Shown in pieces: positions 18,362 through 26,163 of a DNA stretch of 64,000 nt. The stretch's first letter is position 1; each line of letters begins with the position of its first letter. The stretch comes from Terribacillus saccharophilus. GTDB taxonomy: Bacteria > Bacillota > Bacilli > Bacillales > Amphibacillaceae. Location: assembly GCF_002272075.1 (NCBI RefSeq), contig NZ_NPBJ01000022.1, positions 62,001 through 126,000 on the forward strand, written 5' to 3'. Both the position numbers and the translations under genes were made by a program. A model generated the notes under the pieces. The model had not been told where the DNA came from. It worked only from the letters and a program-made list of their open reading frames with translations, and searched no databases.

Positions 18362-18375
18362 TGTAAGCGCTATCA
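18362..18375 (+). promoter_or_regulatory. Perfect cre (CcpA) site before the HPr-like gene
   Basis: TGTAAGCGCTATCA fits TGWAARCGYTWNCW at every position. It lies at about +9 to +22 of the promoter, a place where CcpA bound with Ser-phosphorylated HPr usually blocks transcription. Confidence 0.75.
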
Positions 18376-18449
18376 ATAAGTTAATCTTGCACTTTTCTGC
18401 TACTGATGTAAAATTTGGTATGGCAAATGGAGACAAAGGAGAATGATTT

Positions 18450-18704
18450 ATGCGATCAAAGAAAACACTCATCCATGCTGCAGTAGATATTAATCAGACT
18501 GCAAACCAGTTTAAATCAAGTATTGTATTAGTAATGGATAATAAAGTGGTAGATGCCAAAAGTATGCTTGGGCTCTCCAATAGTGTACTGACATCTGATT
18601 TCTTCCGCTTAGAGATATACGGTGAAGATGCCGAAGAAGCGAAAAAGGCAATGCGGGATGTATTCCTGAGTAATGGCTTGCCTGTGGAAATCAGCAATAA
18701 ATAA
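18450..18704 (+). CDS. HPr/Crh-like protein lacking the active-site loop
   Basis: The product has 84 residues and matches the HPr fold from about residue 18 on: TANQF, then VDAKSMLGL with Ser38 at the place of HPr Ser46, then IYGEDAEEAKKAMRDVFLSNGL matching the last strand and helix. The segment that holds His15 and the ARP turn of HPr (GIHARPATL) is missing: about nine residues are lost between strand 1 and helix A. It therefore cannot act as a normal phosphocarrier, but could be a target of HPr kinase on Ser38, like Crh. GGAG precedes the ATG, and a perfect cre lies upstream. Fold is fairly sure; the role is inferred. Confidence 0.7.
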   Translation: MRSKKTLIHAAVDINQTANQFKSSIVLVMDNKVVDAKSMLGLSNSVLTSDFFRLEIYGEDAEEAKKAMRDVFLSNGLPVEISNK

Positions 18705-18910
18705 AAGAGGCTGGGACAAAAGTGTTTTGACCAAACAAAAATCCGAACGATGCGAATTTCTCATTGCATCGTTCGGATTTTTTATTCACAATACGATTAT
18801 GAATCCCGCTCCGGCAGAATACTTCGCTTTTCGGAGCGGTGATTCATCCTCCCAATTTGATACTTGCTCATCTTTAGGTATGAGTTATATAGTTATGTCC
18901 CAGCCTCTTT
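18704..18910. repeat. 207-bp intergenic element with 15-bp terminal inverted repeats
   Basis: AAAGAGGCTGGGACA (18704-18718) and its exact complement (18896-18910) bound the element. Inside are a strong terminator hairpin and a GC-rich half-copy (18804-18852) that resembles the repeat at 39816-39950 (both share CGGCAGAAT). Elements with GAGGCTGGGACA ends are, as I recall, common between genes in Firmicutes. It codes for no protein and looks like a non-autonomous, MITE-like or RNA-structured repeat. Confidence 0.65.
18737..18783 (+). terminator. Terminator after the HPr-like gene, inside the repeat
   Basis: ATCCGAACGATGC (18741-18753) pairs with its exact complement (18766-18778), followed by a T-run. 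Confidence 0.85.
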
Positions 18911-18913
18911 CTA

Positions 18914-19858
18914 TTAGATTCGGGCTGGCTTCGGAATAATCGCGTTTCGAAGCTGACCGATTCCTTCAATCTCAATTTCAACAACATCTCCGTCTTTTAA
19001 AAATTGTGGCGGATCCATCGCGAACCCAACGCCATTTGGTGTTCCTGTCATGATAACATCGCCTGGATCCAACGTCATGATGCCTGAGATAAATGACACC
19101 AAATGAGGTACCGAAAAAATCAGATGTTTTGTACTGGAATCCTGTCGTTTTTCTCCATTTACAAACGTACGAATTGCAAGATTGGATACGTCATCGATTT
19201 CTTCCGCAGTGACAAGATGCGGACCCATCGGAGCACTTCGATCTAAAGTCTTCCCTTGAAGGAATTGCGGAGTTCGGCGCTGCAAGTCACGTGCCGACAC
19301 ATCATTGGCAACAGTATACCCTGCTATGTAGTCCATTGCCTCACTCTCCGTTACCTCTTGTGCTCTTCTCCCAATTACTACTGCGAGTTCTCCTTCATAG
19401 TCCAATTTCTCAGTCAGCTTGGAATGGTATACACCTTGATCATGTGCACATACCGCATTAGCGAATTTACCGAAAAGAACTGGATACTCTGGCAGTTCCC
19501 GTCCCATCTCTTCAATATGGTCTTTATAATTCAAACCTACACAAATGATTTTCCCGGGTTTCGGCACAGGGGCTCCGAGTATGATTTCTTCTGCTCTGTA
19601 CTGAACCTCCTCCAGCCCTTGTGCAAGCGCAAATGCCTCTGCTCGGAATGCACGCTTCATTGCATGCGGACCCATACTGTAGAAAGCATTCGGATCGGCT
19701 GGGAGCAAACTCTCGACTGTCATCGCCAAATCTATCTCGCTCTCTGCCAGCAAATAATGCCTGTATGCTTCCTGCAAGTCGATAATACGCCCTTCCACTC
19801 TGCTTCCGATTCGATACGGATTAAGGTCTCTGCCAACTTTATAAGCTACTAGCTTCAT
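18914..19858 (-). CDS. Fumarylacetoacetate hydrolase family protein
   Basis: The product has 314 residues. KIICVGLNYKDHIEEMGRELPEYPVLFGK opens the FAH catalytic domain at about residue 103; LDYEGELAVVIG supplies metal-binding acids, and VMTGTPNGVGFAM is the end signature. Members cleave or decarboxylate beta-diketo or oxo acids in aromatic degradation, or decarboxylate oxaloacetate. The N-terminal 95 residues are the usual lead-in of the YcgM/HpcE branch. GGAGAGGG precedes the ATG. No aromatic pathway genes are near. Confidence 0.85.
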   Translation of the reverse strand: MKLVAYKVGRDLNPYRIGSRVEGRIIDLQEAYRHYLLAESEIDLAMTVESLLPADPNAFYSMGPHAMKRAFRAEAFALAQGLEEVQYRAEEIILGAPVPKPGKIICVGLNYKDHIEEMGRELPEYPVLFGKFANAVCAHDQGVYHSKLTEKLDYEGELAVVIGRRAQEVTESEAMDYIAGYTVANDVSARDLQRRTPQFLQGKTLDRSAPMGPHLVTAEEIDDVSNLAIRTFVNGEKRQDSSTKHLIFSVPHLVSFISGIMTLDPGDVIMTGTPNGVGFAMDPPQFLKDGDVVEIEIEGIGQLRNAIIPKPARI

Positions 19859-19956
19859 TCAAACCCTCTCCTTTTTATGCGAATACTCAAAATTGACTCT
19901 CTCTTTCTATGATATAGTAAGAAAGTCAGACAGCATAGAAGAAAGGGAGTCATAAA

Positions 19957-20889
19957 ATGAAAAACGTCTATTTGAATCATGATGGCGGAGTTGATGATCT
20001 GATTTCGCTATATCTCTTACTAAAAATGGAGAATGTGCGCCTCATCGGCTGTTCTGTTATTCCAGCAGATTGCTATTTGGAGCCTGCACTGTCAGCAAGT
20101 CGAAAAATCAATGATCGATTCGGTAATCCGGACACACTCGAAATTGCTGCATCCACTTCCCGAGGTAAAAATCCGTTTCCGAAAGACTGGCGTATGCATG
20201 CCTTCTTTGTTGATGCGTTGCCAATTTTGAATGAACATCTTCCAGTGCGCACACAGGTTGCTGAAAAACCTGCCCACTTGGATATAATAGATAAATTGAA
20301 AGCTCAAGAAGAGAAAACGACTCTCATTTTCATCGGTCCCCTGACTGATTTGGCACGGGCTTTGGAAATGGATCCGTCAATTGAGCAGCATATCGAAAAA
20401 CTTGTATGGATGGGCGGCACTTTGCTTCCAACAGGTAACGTCGAAGAGCCCGAGCATGATGGGACAGCGGAATGGAATGCCTTCTGGGATCCCGAAGCGA
20501 TGGACACTGTTTGGAAAAGTGACATACTAATTGATATGGTAGCATTGGAGAGTACAAATCAAGTTCCTCTTACTGTGGATATTCGCGAAGAATGGGCACG
20601 CAACCGCAAGCATGAAGGTGTCGATTTTGTCGGTCAAAGCTATGCTGCTGTTCCGCCGCTCGTTCACTTCGAAACAAACTCAACGTATTACCTATGGGAT
20701 GTACTAACGACGGCTTCTGTCGGTAATAGTTCCTTAGTTAAAAAACAGCCTGTTTATGTCAGTGTAGAGGCTAATGGCCCATCACAAGGACGTACATATG
20801 AGGATAAAAACGGGAAAGAAATTCAATTGGTTCATGATGTGAATCATGATGCTTTCTTCTCTTACATCCTTTCATTAATGAAAGCATAA
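19957..20889 (+). CDS. Nucleoside hydrolase (inosine-uridine preferring family)
   Basis: The product has 310 residues. The calcium- and ribose-binding motif is NHDGGVDD (about 7-14), a variant of the usual DTDPGxDD. LIFIGPLTDLARAL, WMGG and AEWNAFWDPEA near the middle are typical of the fold. Enzymes of this family split nucleosides into base and ribose. AAAGGGAG precedes the ATG. The changed first motif (His instead of Thr, Gly instead of Pro) marks a branch whose substrate may differ. Confidence 0.8.
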   Translation: MKNVYLNHDGGVDDLISLYLLLKMENVRLIGCSVIPADCYLEPALSASRKINDRFGNPDTLEIAASTSRGKNPFPKDWRMHAFFVDALPILNEHLPVRTQVAEKPAHLDIIDKLKAQEEKTTLIFIGPLTDLARALEMDPSIEQHIEKLVWMGGTLLPTGNVEEPEHDGTAEWNAFWDPEAMDTVWKSDILIDMVALESTNQVPLTVDIREEWARNRKHEGVDFVGQSYAAVPPLVHFETNSTYYLWDVLTTASVGNSSLVKKQPVYVSVEANGPSQGRTYEDKNGKEIQLVHDVNHDAFFSYILSLMKA

Positions 20890-20955
20890 TAAATACTAGT
20901 TTCATATAATTGGTATCGCATATATACAATAAATTTGTTATACTATTCCGGGGTT

Positions 20956-20975
20956 GTTATCCACATGTGGATAAC
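20956..20975. promoter_or_regulatory. 20-bp perfect palindrome formed by two abutting DnaA boxes
   Basis: TTATCCACA (20957-20965) and TGTGGATAA (20966-20974) are both perfect DnaA boxes and meet head to head. The dyad lies just after a possible -10 (TATACT, 20939-20944) upstream of the PHP phosphatase. Confidence 0.7.
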
Positions 20976-21013
20976 CTAATAAGTACGAACGGAAAGAAGG
21001 CAGATTAGAGATT

Positions 21014-21811
21014 ATGTATATGGATTACCATCATCACACGAATAACTCAATCGATTCCAAAGCTGTTATGCAGGACGTGTGTGAACAAGCAATCAGTAAA
21101 GGAATCAAAGAAATCTGTTTCACCGAGCATTTTTCCGTAAATCCATCTGCACCAACATATGGTCATATGGATTTCGCCAAATATCAGCAAGATATTACAG
21201 ACTCACAGCATTCCTATGGTAACCAACTTACAATCAAAATGGGAATCGAGCTATGTGAACCACATCTGATGATGGATGTGTACCAAACAGAGCTCAGCTC
21301 GATTCCTTTTGATTTTATCATGGGATCTGTTCATAATATCGGCAACCAGAAGCTGCGTCTTCATCTTCGTGCGAATGAGGACACTTTCTACGATGACTAC
21401 TTCGCTGAAATGTACAAGCTCGTTTCGGATGCCGATATCGACGTACTTGCTCACATCGATTTGATGAAGCGGTATGCTGTCCAAGAAGGACATAACGTTT
21501 ATACATTCGAAAAACATAGAGATCAAATTGCCGCGATTTTAGAAAAAGCGATACAACGCGGTATCGGTATTGAAATTAACACATCCGGTTTGCGGAGCTC
21601 CTTAAGTGAGGCTCTGCCTACACCGCAGATCGTTTCGCTATACAATGATCTAGGCGGAAAAATCCTCACACTCGGCTCGGATTCTCATAAAGCAGAAACA
21701 GTCGGAGCAGGTATAAAAGAGGCTGCACAAATTGCCAGACAATGCGGTTTCACGCATATCTGCCAATTCGATAAACGTGAACCGCGAGCTATACCTTTAC
21801 CTTTAAGTTAG
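21014..21811 (+). CDS. PHP-domain phosphatase, histidinol-phosphatase (HisJ)-like
   Basis: The product has 265 residues. DYHHHTNNS at the N-terminus, CFTEHFS, MGIELCE, GSVHNI, LAHIDLMKRY and LGSDSHK provide the metal ligands of the polymerase-and-histidinol-phosphatase domain in family order. B. subtilis HisJ (YtvP, 268 residues) is the nearest type and removes phosphate from histidinol phosphate. There is no clear binding site; a second ATG lies 6 bases later. No his genes are near, so another phospho-substrate is possible. A DnaA-box palindrome lies 38 bases upstream. Confidence 0.75.
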   Translation: MYMDYHHHTNNSIDSKAVMQDVCEQAISKGIKEICFTEHFSVNPSAPTYGHMDFAKYQQDITDSQHSYGNQLTIKMGIELCEPHLMMDVYQTELSSIPFDFIMGSVHNIGNQKLRLHLRANEDTFYDDYFAEMYKLVSDADIDVLAHIDLMKRYAVQEGHNVYTFEKHRDQIAAILEKAIQRGIGIEINTSGLRSSLSEALPTPQIVSLYNDLGGKILTLGSDSHKAETVGAGIKEAAQIARQCGFTHICQFDKREPRAIPLPLS

Positions 21812-22609
21812 TACTTTCTTTTCATTGCGCAGCTTCTGCTTAATAAATGCTTTAAATTGCTCATCCTGGCTTTCCGGCACCAATGCTGGATTGTCAGGAT
21901 TTTGCATATAAGATTCGTCTTCACTCCATAATTCTTTCCTCAGGACTCGAAGTCTTACATAATAAGTCATCAGCTTCAGATCGAGCCACATTTCTTCTTT
22001 GAAGAATTCAAATACTTCTGCCTGACTAGCTGTCGTCTCTTCTTTCTTCTGTGCAATCGCAAATTGTGCCTGAACGATCTTATTCACATGCTGTTCCATC
22101 ACTTCCTGCTCTGCAGTCGTGAATGTTCCCTTGCTGATTGTATCGTCCATCAGCTTCTCGGCTTCCGCTGTATGCTTCAGTATGGTCTGCTGCTCCTGCC
22201 GAATTGTATCCAATAGCTCAAAAAATCTGGAGAACGCCTGCTTGATGATATCCGTAGCCAAATGTATAACATTCTTCTCCACAGCCTCCAGCAGCTGACG
22301 AAAAGAATGATAGCGCTTATCCGTCAATTTGACTCCATTATCAGAAGTCAACCTCCGTATCATCTGTACGCTGGTCATATAACTATAATAACGCGCGGCA
22401 AGGTCCTCCACTTCATGCTGTGCAGGAACCCTGCCGTCTTCTGCAACAAGCAGCCGTTCATTGCTTGGCATAAATGTAAAATAATAATGCACCGGTATGT
22501 GATTATCCTTGCAGACAGCAGGACAAACATCCATACGTTCATCATCCTGCTGCCGATTGCGCTCAGCAGCTTCACTCACCTGCTGCGGTAATGACTCTTT
22601 CGTAATCAT
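21803..22609 (-). CDS. Conserved-looking protein of unknown function
   Basis: I do not recognise a family. The 268-residue product is soluble and mostly helical, with long stretches likely to form coiled coils (about 115-215, rich in Glu, Gln and Lys). Two cysteines sit in VCPAVCKDN near residue 30. There is no signal peptide or membrane helix. CGGAGG precedes the ATG. The last 9 bases overlap the converging PHP gene. A weak cre-like site with a changed centre lies at 22693-22706. Confidence 0.65.
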   Translation of the reverse strand: MITKESLPQQVSEAAERNRQQDDERMDVCPAVCKDNHIPVHYYFTFMPSNERLLVAEDGRVPAQHEVEDLAARYYSYMTSVQMIRRLTSDNGVKLTDKRYHSFRQLLEAVEKNVIHLATDIIKQAFSRFFELLDTIRQEQQTILKHTAEAEKLMDDTISKGTFTTAEQEVMEQHVNKIVQAQFAIAQKKEETTASQAEVFEFFKEEMWLDLKLMTYYVRLRVLRKELWSEDESYMQNPDNPALVPESQDEQFKAFIKQKLRNEKKVLT

Positions 22610-22711
22610 CCGAATTCCTCCGTTCTTTCCTAACTATATCTAGTATTTCACAAATTTACCTAACTCAATCCTACCTTATTTCCATATTCTTATGTAAGCA
22701 TTTTCATTTCA

Positions 22712-22745
22712 TACTAAAAATAACAGCCCTTAAAGGACTGTTACT
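22712..22745 (-). terminator. Terminator after motB
   Basis: AACAGTCCTTTAAGGGCTGTT hairpin followed by ATTTTTAG on the minus strand; it overlaps the motB stop. Confidence 0.65.
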
Positions 22746-23553
22746 CTGTTTCAGCTTCTCGAGGCAAAATCAACACTTCCACTCGGCGGTTCTTTTCCCT
22801 GCCTTCTGCTGTATCGTTTGAAGCGATCGGCTTGTACTCTCCGTACCCTTTTGCACTGAACCAGCGCGGGTCAAGCTCCGTGTTTTCTAATACGACTTTC
22901 ATAAAATTGACAGAACGCATCACACTGAGCTCCCAGTTGGAATTATACGATGATGTACTGATCGGCACATCATCTGTGTGGCCACTGATTATTACTTCTC
23001 GCGGCGGATCCATCACTAGCAAGTCTGAGATTTCTCTTGCAATCTCTTCATCACTTACACTGACCTCACTGCTGCCTGAATTGAACAAGACATTGTCGTT
23101 GATCGTCAGCAGCAAGCCTTCATCTGTCAATGCAGTTGAAAACTTATCACTCAGATCTTTATCCTTGATGTATGTCTCGATTTTCTCCTGGATTTTCTTT
23201 AGCTCTTCTTGTTCGGCTGCTTCCAAGTCTGCTTCATTAGCTTTCTCTTTATCAGCCTCTTCAGATGCGACTGTCTCCTCTTTCTTTTCTTCTTCATTAT
23301 TCTGATCGATAACAGTTGAACTAGTATCGTTTCCTGGTGTCATGCTTGTATTGGATTCCAATAATCCTTCTCCGCCATGCAAGATACTACTGAAAGAGTC
23401 AGATATCTTAGCGAACTTCTGCGCATCGATTGAGCTGGTAGCAAACAAGACAATGAAAAGCGCCAGCAGCAGGGTCAGAAGATCGGCATACGGAAGCAGC
23501 CAGGATTCGTCCACATGTTCTTCATGCTTTTTGTGCTTGCGCTTCCGGCTCAT
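22741..23553 (-). CDS. motB: Flagellar stator protein MotB
   Basis: The product has 270 residues. The single membrane helix (about 18-42, LLPYADLLTLLLALFIVLFA) carries the proton-binding Asp24, as in B. subtilis MotB. A long acidic linker leads to an OmpA-like peptidoglycan-binding domain with ISGHTDDVPI and AEGREKNRRVEVLILPR. It anchors the stator to the wall. Its ATG overlaps the motA stop by 4 bases. Close identity with B. subtilis MotB favours MotB over the sodium-driven MotS, but ion choice is not proven. Confidence 0.92.
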   Translation of the reverse strand: MSRKRKHKKHEEHVDESWLLPYADLLTLLLALFIVLFATSSIDAQKFAKISDSFSSILHGGEGLLESNTSMTPGNDTSSTVIDQNNEEEKKEETVASEEADKEKANEADLEAAEQEELKKIQEKIETYIKDKDLSDKFSTALTDEGLLLTINDNVLFNSGSSEVSVSDEEIAREISDLLVMDPPREVIISGHTDDVPISTSSYNSNWELSVMRSVNFMKVVLENTELDPRWFSAKGYGEYKPIASNDTAEGREKNRRVEVLILPREAETE

Positions 23554-24344
23554 ACTGCCACTTCCTCTTCTTCAGCCTCAGCAAACTCAGCTTTTTCCTT
23601 ACTTGGCAAGTAAGCGAGCAGCTTTTGTTCGAGCATTCGCGGTGTTTCACCTTCCAGGATAGAAAGGATGCCTTCCACCATTAGCAGCTTGTGCTGCACT
23701 TCCTGCTGTGTTTTCCGTTTCAATTTATTTGCGATTGGGTGACAGATGACATAGCCTGTGAATATCCCCATCAATGTAGCAACAAAGGCAGCAGCAATAG
23801 CGTGACTTAACTTATCGATATCGGAAATATCTCCAAGTGCTGCAATAAGACCGATAACAGCTCCCAAAACGCCTAATGACGGTGCGTAAGTTCCAGCCTG
23901 TGTGAAAATGGATGCTCCAATCGCATGCCGATCTTCCAGCGCATCGACCTCTTCATTTAAGACATTACGAATATATTCAGGTGATTCTCCATCAACTGCC
24001 ATGCTTAAACCGTTCCGAAGAAAGTCATCTTCTACATCACGAGCACTGTTCTCCAATGCCAGCAGTCCCTCTTTCCGGCTGATCTGCGACCATTCCGAGA
24101 ACATACGGACAAGCTCTTTCGTATCGAATTCCTGTTTATTCTTAAATACAACACCAAGCAGCTTAGGGAATCGCTTCAATTCATTTCCCGGGAATGCCAG
24201 TACAACAGAAGCTGCTGTTCCGACAATGATTATTAGTATGGCAGCTGGGTTAATAAGTGCTGCAGGACTTACACCCTTCAATACCATACCGACTCCGACG
24301 GCAACCAAGCCCAATATAACACCAATGATTGATGATTTATCCAT
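23550..24344 (-). CDS. motA: Flagellar stator protein MotA
   Basis: The product has 264 residues and four membrane helices. The conserved cytoplasmic loop has ISRKEGLLALE, and the third/fourth helices hold AGTYAPSLGVLGAVIGLI with the proline next to the ion path. With MotB it forms the stator that drives the flagellum. An ATG 9 bases upstream is too close to AGGAGA, so the ATG at 24344 is used. A sigma-D-type promoter lies 37 bases upstream. Confidence 0.93.
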   Translation of the reverse strand: MDKSSIIGVILGLVAVGVGMVLKGVSPAALINPAAILIIIVGTAASVVLAFPGNELKRFPKLLGVVFKNKQEFDTKELVRMFSEWSQISRKEGLLALENSARDVEDDFLRNGLSMAVDGESPEYIRNVLNEEVDALEDRHAIGASIFTQAGTYAPSLGVLGAVIGLIAALGDISDIDKLSHAIAAAFVATLMGIFTGYVICHPIANKLKRKTQQEVQHKLLMVEGILSILEGETPRMLEQKLLAYLPSKEKAEFAEAEEEEVAV

Positions 24345-24380
24345 ATATTCCATTCTCCTAAAAAAGTTTGATTACCATTA

Positions 24381-24407
24381 ATATCGGATGCAATTATAAA
24401 ATCTGTA
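24381..24407 (-). promoter_or_regulatory. Sigma-D-type (flagellar) promoter of motAB
   Basis: TACA (24404-24407), 15-base spacer, TCCGATAT (24381-24388) on the minus strand, close to TAAA-N15-GCCGATAT. Confidence 0.65.
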
Positions 24408-24535
24408 TGCTTTTTCATAAACTTTACGTTTCTTTTCCAGTAGAGAAGGTAAACAGTAACAAAAGTGTCATAATTGTATTCGACAGTATATTCTGCGGCC
24501 ATTTACCTAAGCTAAAAACATTGCATTAGACACAG

Positions 24536-24557
24536 TTGGCAGGAAGACACGTGACAA
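24536..24557 (+). promoter_or_regulatory. MtlR operator-like dyad
   Basis: TTGGCA and GTGACAA are imperfect inverted halves that resemble the known MtlR pattern TTGNCACA-N4-TGTGNCAA. They lie just upstream of the mtlA promoter, where an activator would bind. The spacing is 2 bases longer than in the pattern. Confidence 0.35.
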
Positions 24558-24575
24558 AGGTGGTGTTTGTTTCTG

Positions 24576-24605
24576 TTGTGAAATCGCATACATAACACGT
24601 AAGAT
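24576..24605 (+). promoter_or_regulatory. Promoter of the mannitol operon
   Basis: TTGTGA (24576-24581), 18-base spacer, TAAGAT (24600-24605). The weak form fits a promoter that needs the activator MtlR. Confidence 0.5.
24579..24592 (+). promoter_or_regulatory. cre site over the mtlA promoter
   Basis: TGAAATCGCATACA fits TGNAANCGNWNNCW fully and overlaps the -35, so CcpA should shut the operon when glucose is present. Confidence 0.65.
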
Positions 24606-24659
24606 AGAAGCAAGCACTACTTCATTCATTATTTTTCACATATAAAAGGGGGAAAAAGC

Positions 24660-26147
24660 ATGGCACAGGAAAAAGCCAGTGTCCGCGCTCGTGTTCAAAA
24701 GTTTGGCTCATATTTGAGCAGCATGGTTATGCCAAACATCGGTGCATTTATTGCTTGGGGTCTTATTACCGCTTTATTCATTCCTGACGGATGGTTTCCA
24801 AATGAAACAATCGCACAAATTGTAAGCCCGTCCATAACTTATCTATTACCACTATTGATCGGTTTCACTGGCGGACGTCTCGTACACGATTTCCGAGGCG
24901 GGGTTGTCGGAGCCATTGTCACCATGGGGGCAATTGTAGGTTCACCGGATACTCCGATGTTCCTTGGAGCAATGGCAATGGGTCCGCTCGGCGGATATGC
25001 CATCAAATTGTTTGATCAGTATGTCGGTTCTAAAGTACGTTCCGGTTTCGAAATGCTTGTCAATAACTTCTCTGCCGGTATCATCGGCGGTGCACTCGCT
25101 ATTGGTGCAATCTATTTTGTAGGTCCGCTTCTTGAAGGTTTAACAAATGTATTGGCTTCTGGTGTCGACTGGCTCGTTGGACTTGGTCTTCTGCCACTTG
25201 TAAACGTCTTGATTGAACCAGCGAAAGTTTTGTTCTTGAACAACGCTATCAACCATAGTGTCTTTACACCGCTTGGAATTGAACAATCAGCTGAAGTAGG
25301 AAAATCCATCCTATTCCTGCTTGAAGCAAACCCAGGACCGGGACTCGGAATATTGCTTGCTTTCATGTTTTTCGGTACAGGAAGCGCAAGAGCATCTTCA
25401 CCAGGTGCAGCAATCATCCATTTCTTCGGGGGTATTCATGAAATCTACTTCCCGTATATCTTAATGAAGCCTTTCCTTATCGTTGCTGCAATTGGCGGCG
25501 GTGTAACAGGAACTCTTCTATTCTCTCTATTGGATGTTGGTCTTCGCTCACCAGCTTCACCAGGTAGCGTTATCGCCATCTTCCTAATGGGTAACCCTAG
25601 TGATTACCTTGGCTTGGCAATCGGTATCATCGGTGCAACTGCTGTATCATTCGCAATCTCCGCTGTCGTCCTGAAACGCAGCCCGATCGCCGCAGATACG
25701 AATATCGAAGAAGCAACTGCGAAGTCTAAAGAAATGAAAGGCACAAAACCTGCAGCTGCAGTTGGTATTAACCAATCTGGCGGCGCGACAGATGAGGCCG
25801 CAGAAACACTCGATACAAATGCACAGCAAGAAGACAATAACAACGGTTCTTTCGACTACAGCAATGTAAACAAAATTACATTCGCCTGTGATGCCGGAAT
25901 GGGATCAAGCGCAATGGGAGCTTCCCTTCTACGTAAGAAAATGAAGGATGCTGGCTTGACCGAAATCAAGGTTGATAATGCAGCCATCTCCAATATCCAG
26001 AATGATGCTGACATCGTCATCACACAGAAGAATCTGACGGACCGTGCCCGCAACAAACGTCCGGACGCTGAGCATATCTCAGTGGAAAACTTCTTGAACA
26101 GTCCGAGGTACGCAGAACTGATCGAGAACCTTAAGAAGCATCAATAA
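24660..26147 (+). CDS. mtlA: PTS mannitol transporter subunit IICB
   Basis: The product has 495 residues. The IIC part (1-345) spans the membrane with MPNIGAFIAWGLITAL near the start and the substrate loop FFGGIHEIYFPYIL. A flexible linker leads to the IIB domain (about 400-495), whose phosphorylated cysteine is Cys410 in FACDAGMGSSAMGAS. It imports mannitol and phosphorylates it to mannitol 1-phosphate. The IIA domain is separate, in mtlF. GGGGG precedes the ATG. First gene of mtlA-mtlR-mtlF-mtlD. Confidence 0.95.
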   Translation: MAQEKASVRARVQKFGSYLSSMVMPNIGAFIAWGLITALFIPDGWFPNETIAQIVSPSITYLLPLLIGFTGGRLVHDFRGGVVGAIVTMGAIVGSPDTPMFLGAMAMGPLGGYAIKLFDQYVGSKVRSGFEMLVNNFSAGIIGGALAIGAIYFVGPLLEGLTNVLASGVDWLVGLGLLPLVNVLIEPAKVLFLNNAINHSVFTPLGIEQSAEVGKSILFLLEANPGPGLGILLAFMFFGTGSARASSPGAAIIHFFGGIHEIYFPYILMKPFLIVAAIGGGVTGTLLFSLLDVGLRSPASPGSVIAIFLMGNPSDYLGLAIGIIGATAVSFAISAVVLKRSPIAADTNIEEATAKSKEMKGTKPAAAVGINQSGGATDEAAETLDTNAQQEDNNNGSFDYSNVNKITFACDAGMGSSAMGASLLRKKMKDAGLTEIKVDNAAISNIQNDADIVITQKNLTDRARNKRPDAEHISVENFLNSPRYAELIENLKKHQ

Positions 26148-26163
26148 GTAAGGAGTGATTGAT

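Larger units (their letters stand above)
24408..24659. other. Shared motA / mtlA intergenic control region
   Basis: No gene is seen. It holds the mannitol promoter, cre and operator-like site listed here, and divergent transcription starts from both ends. Confidence 0.6.

Noticed and set aside
18050-18472. Open frame of 140 codons on the minus strand between argC and the HPr-like gene
   Set aside because: No ribosome binding site, cysteine/isoleucine-rich nonsense-like composition, and it overlaps the promoter, cre and start of the HPr-like gene.
22693-22706. cre-like TGTAAGCATTTTCA upstream of the unknown gene at 21803
   Set aside because: The central CG, which CcpA needs, is changed to CA, and no promoter is evident next to it.
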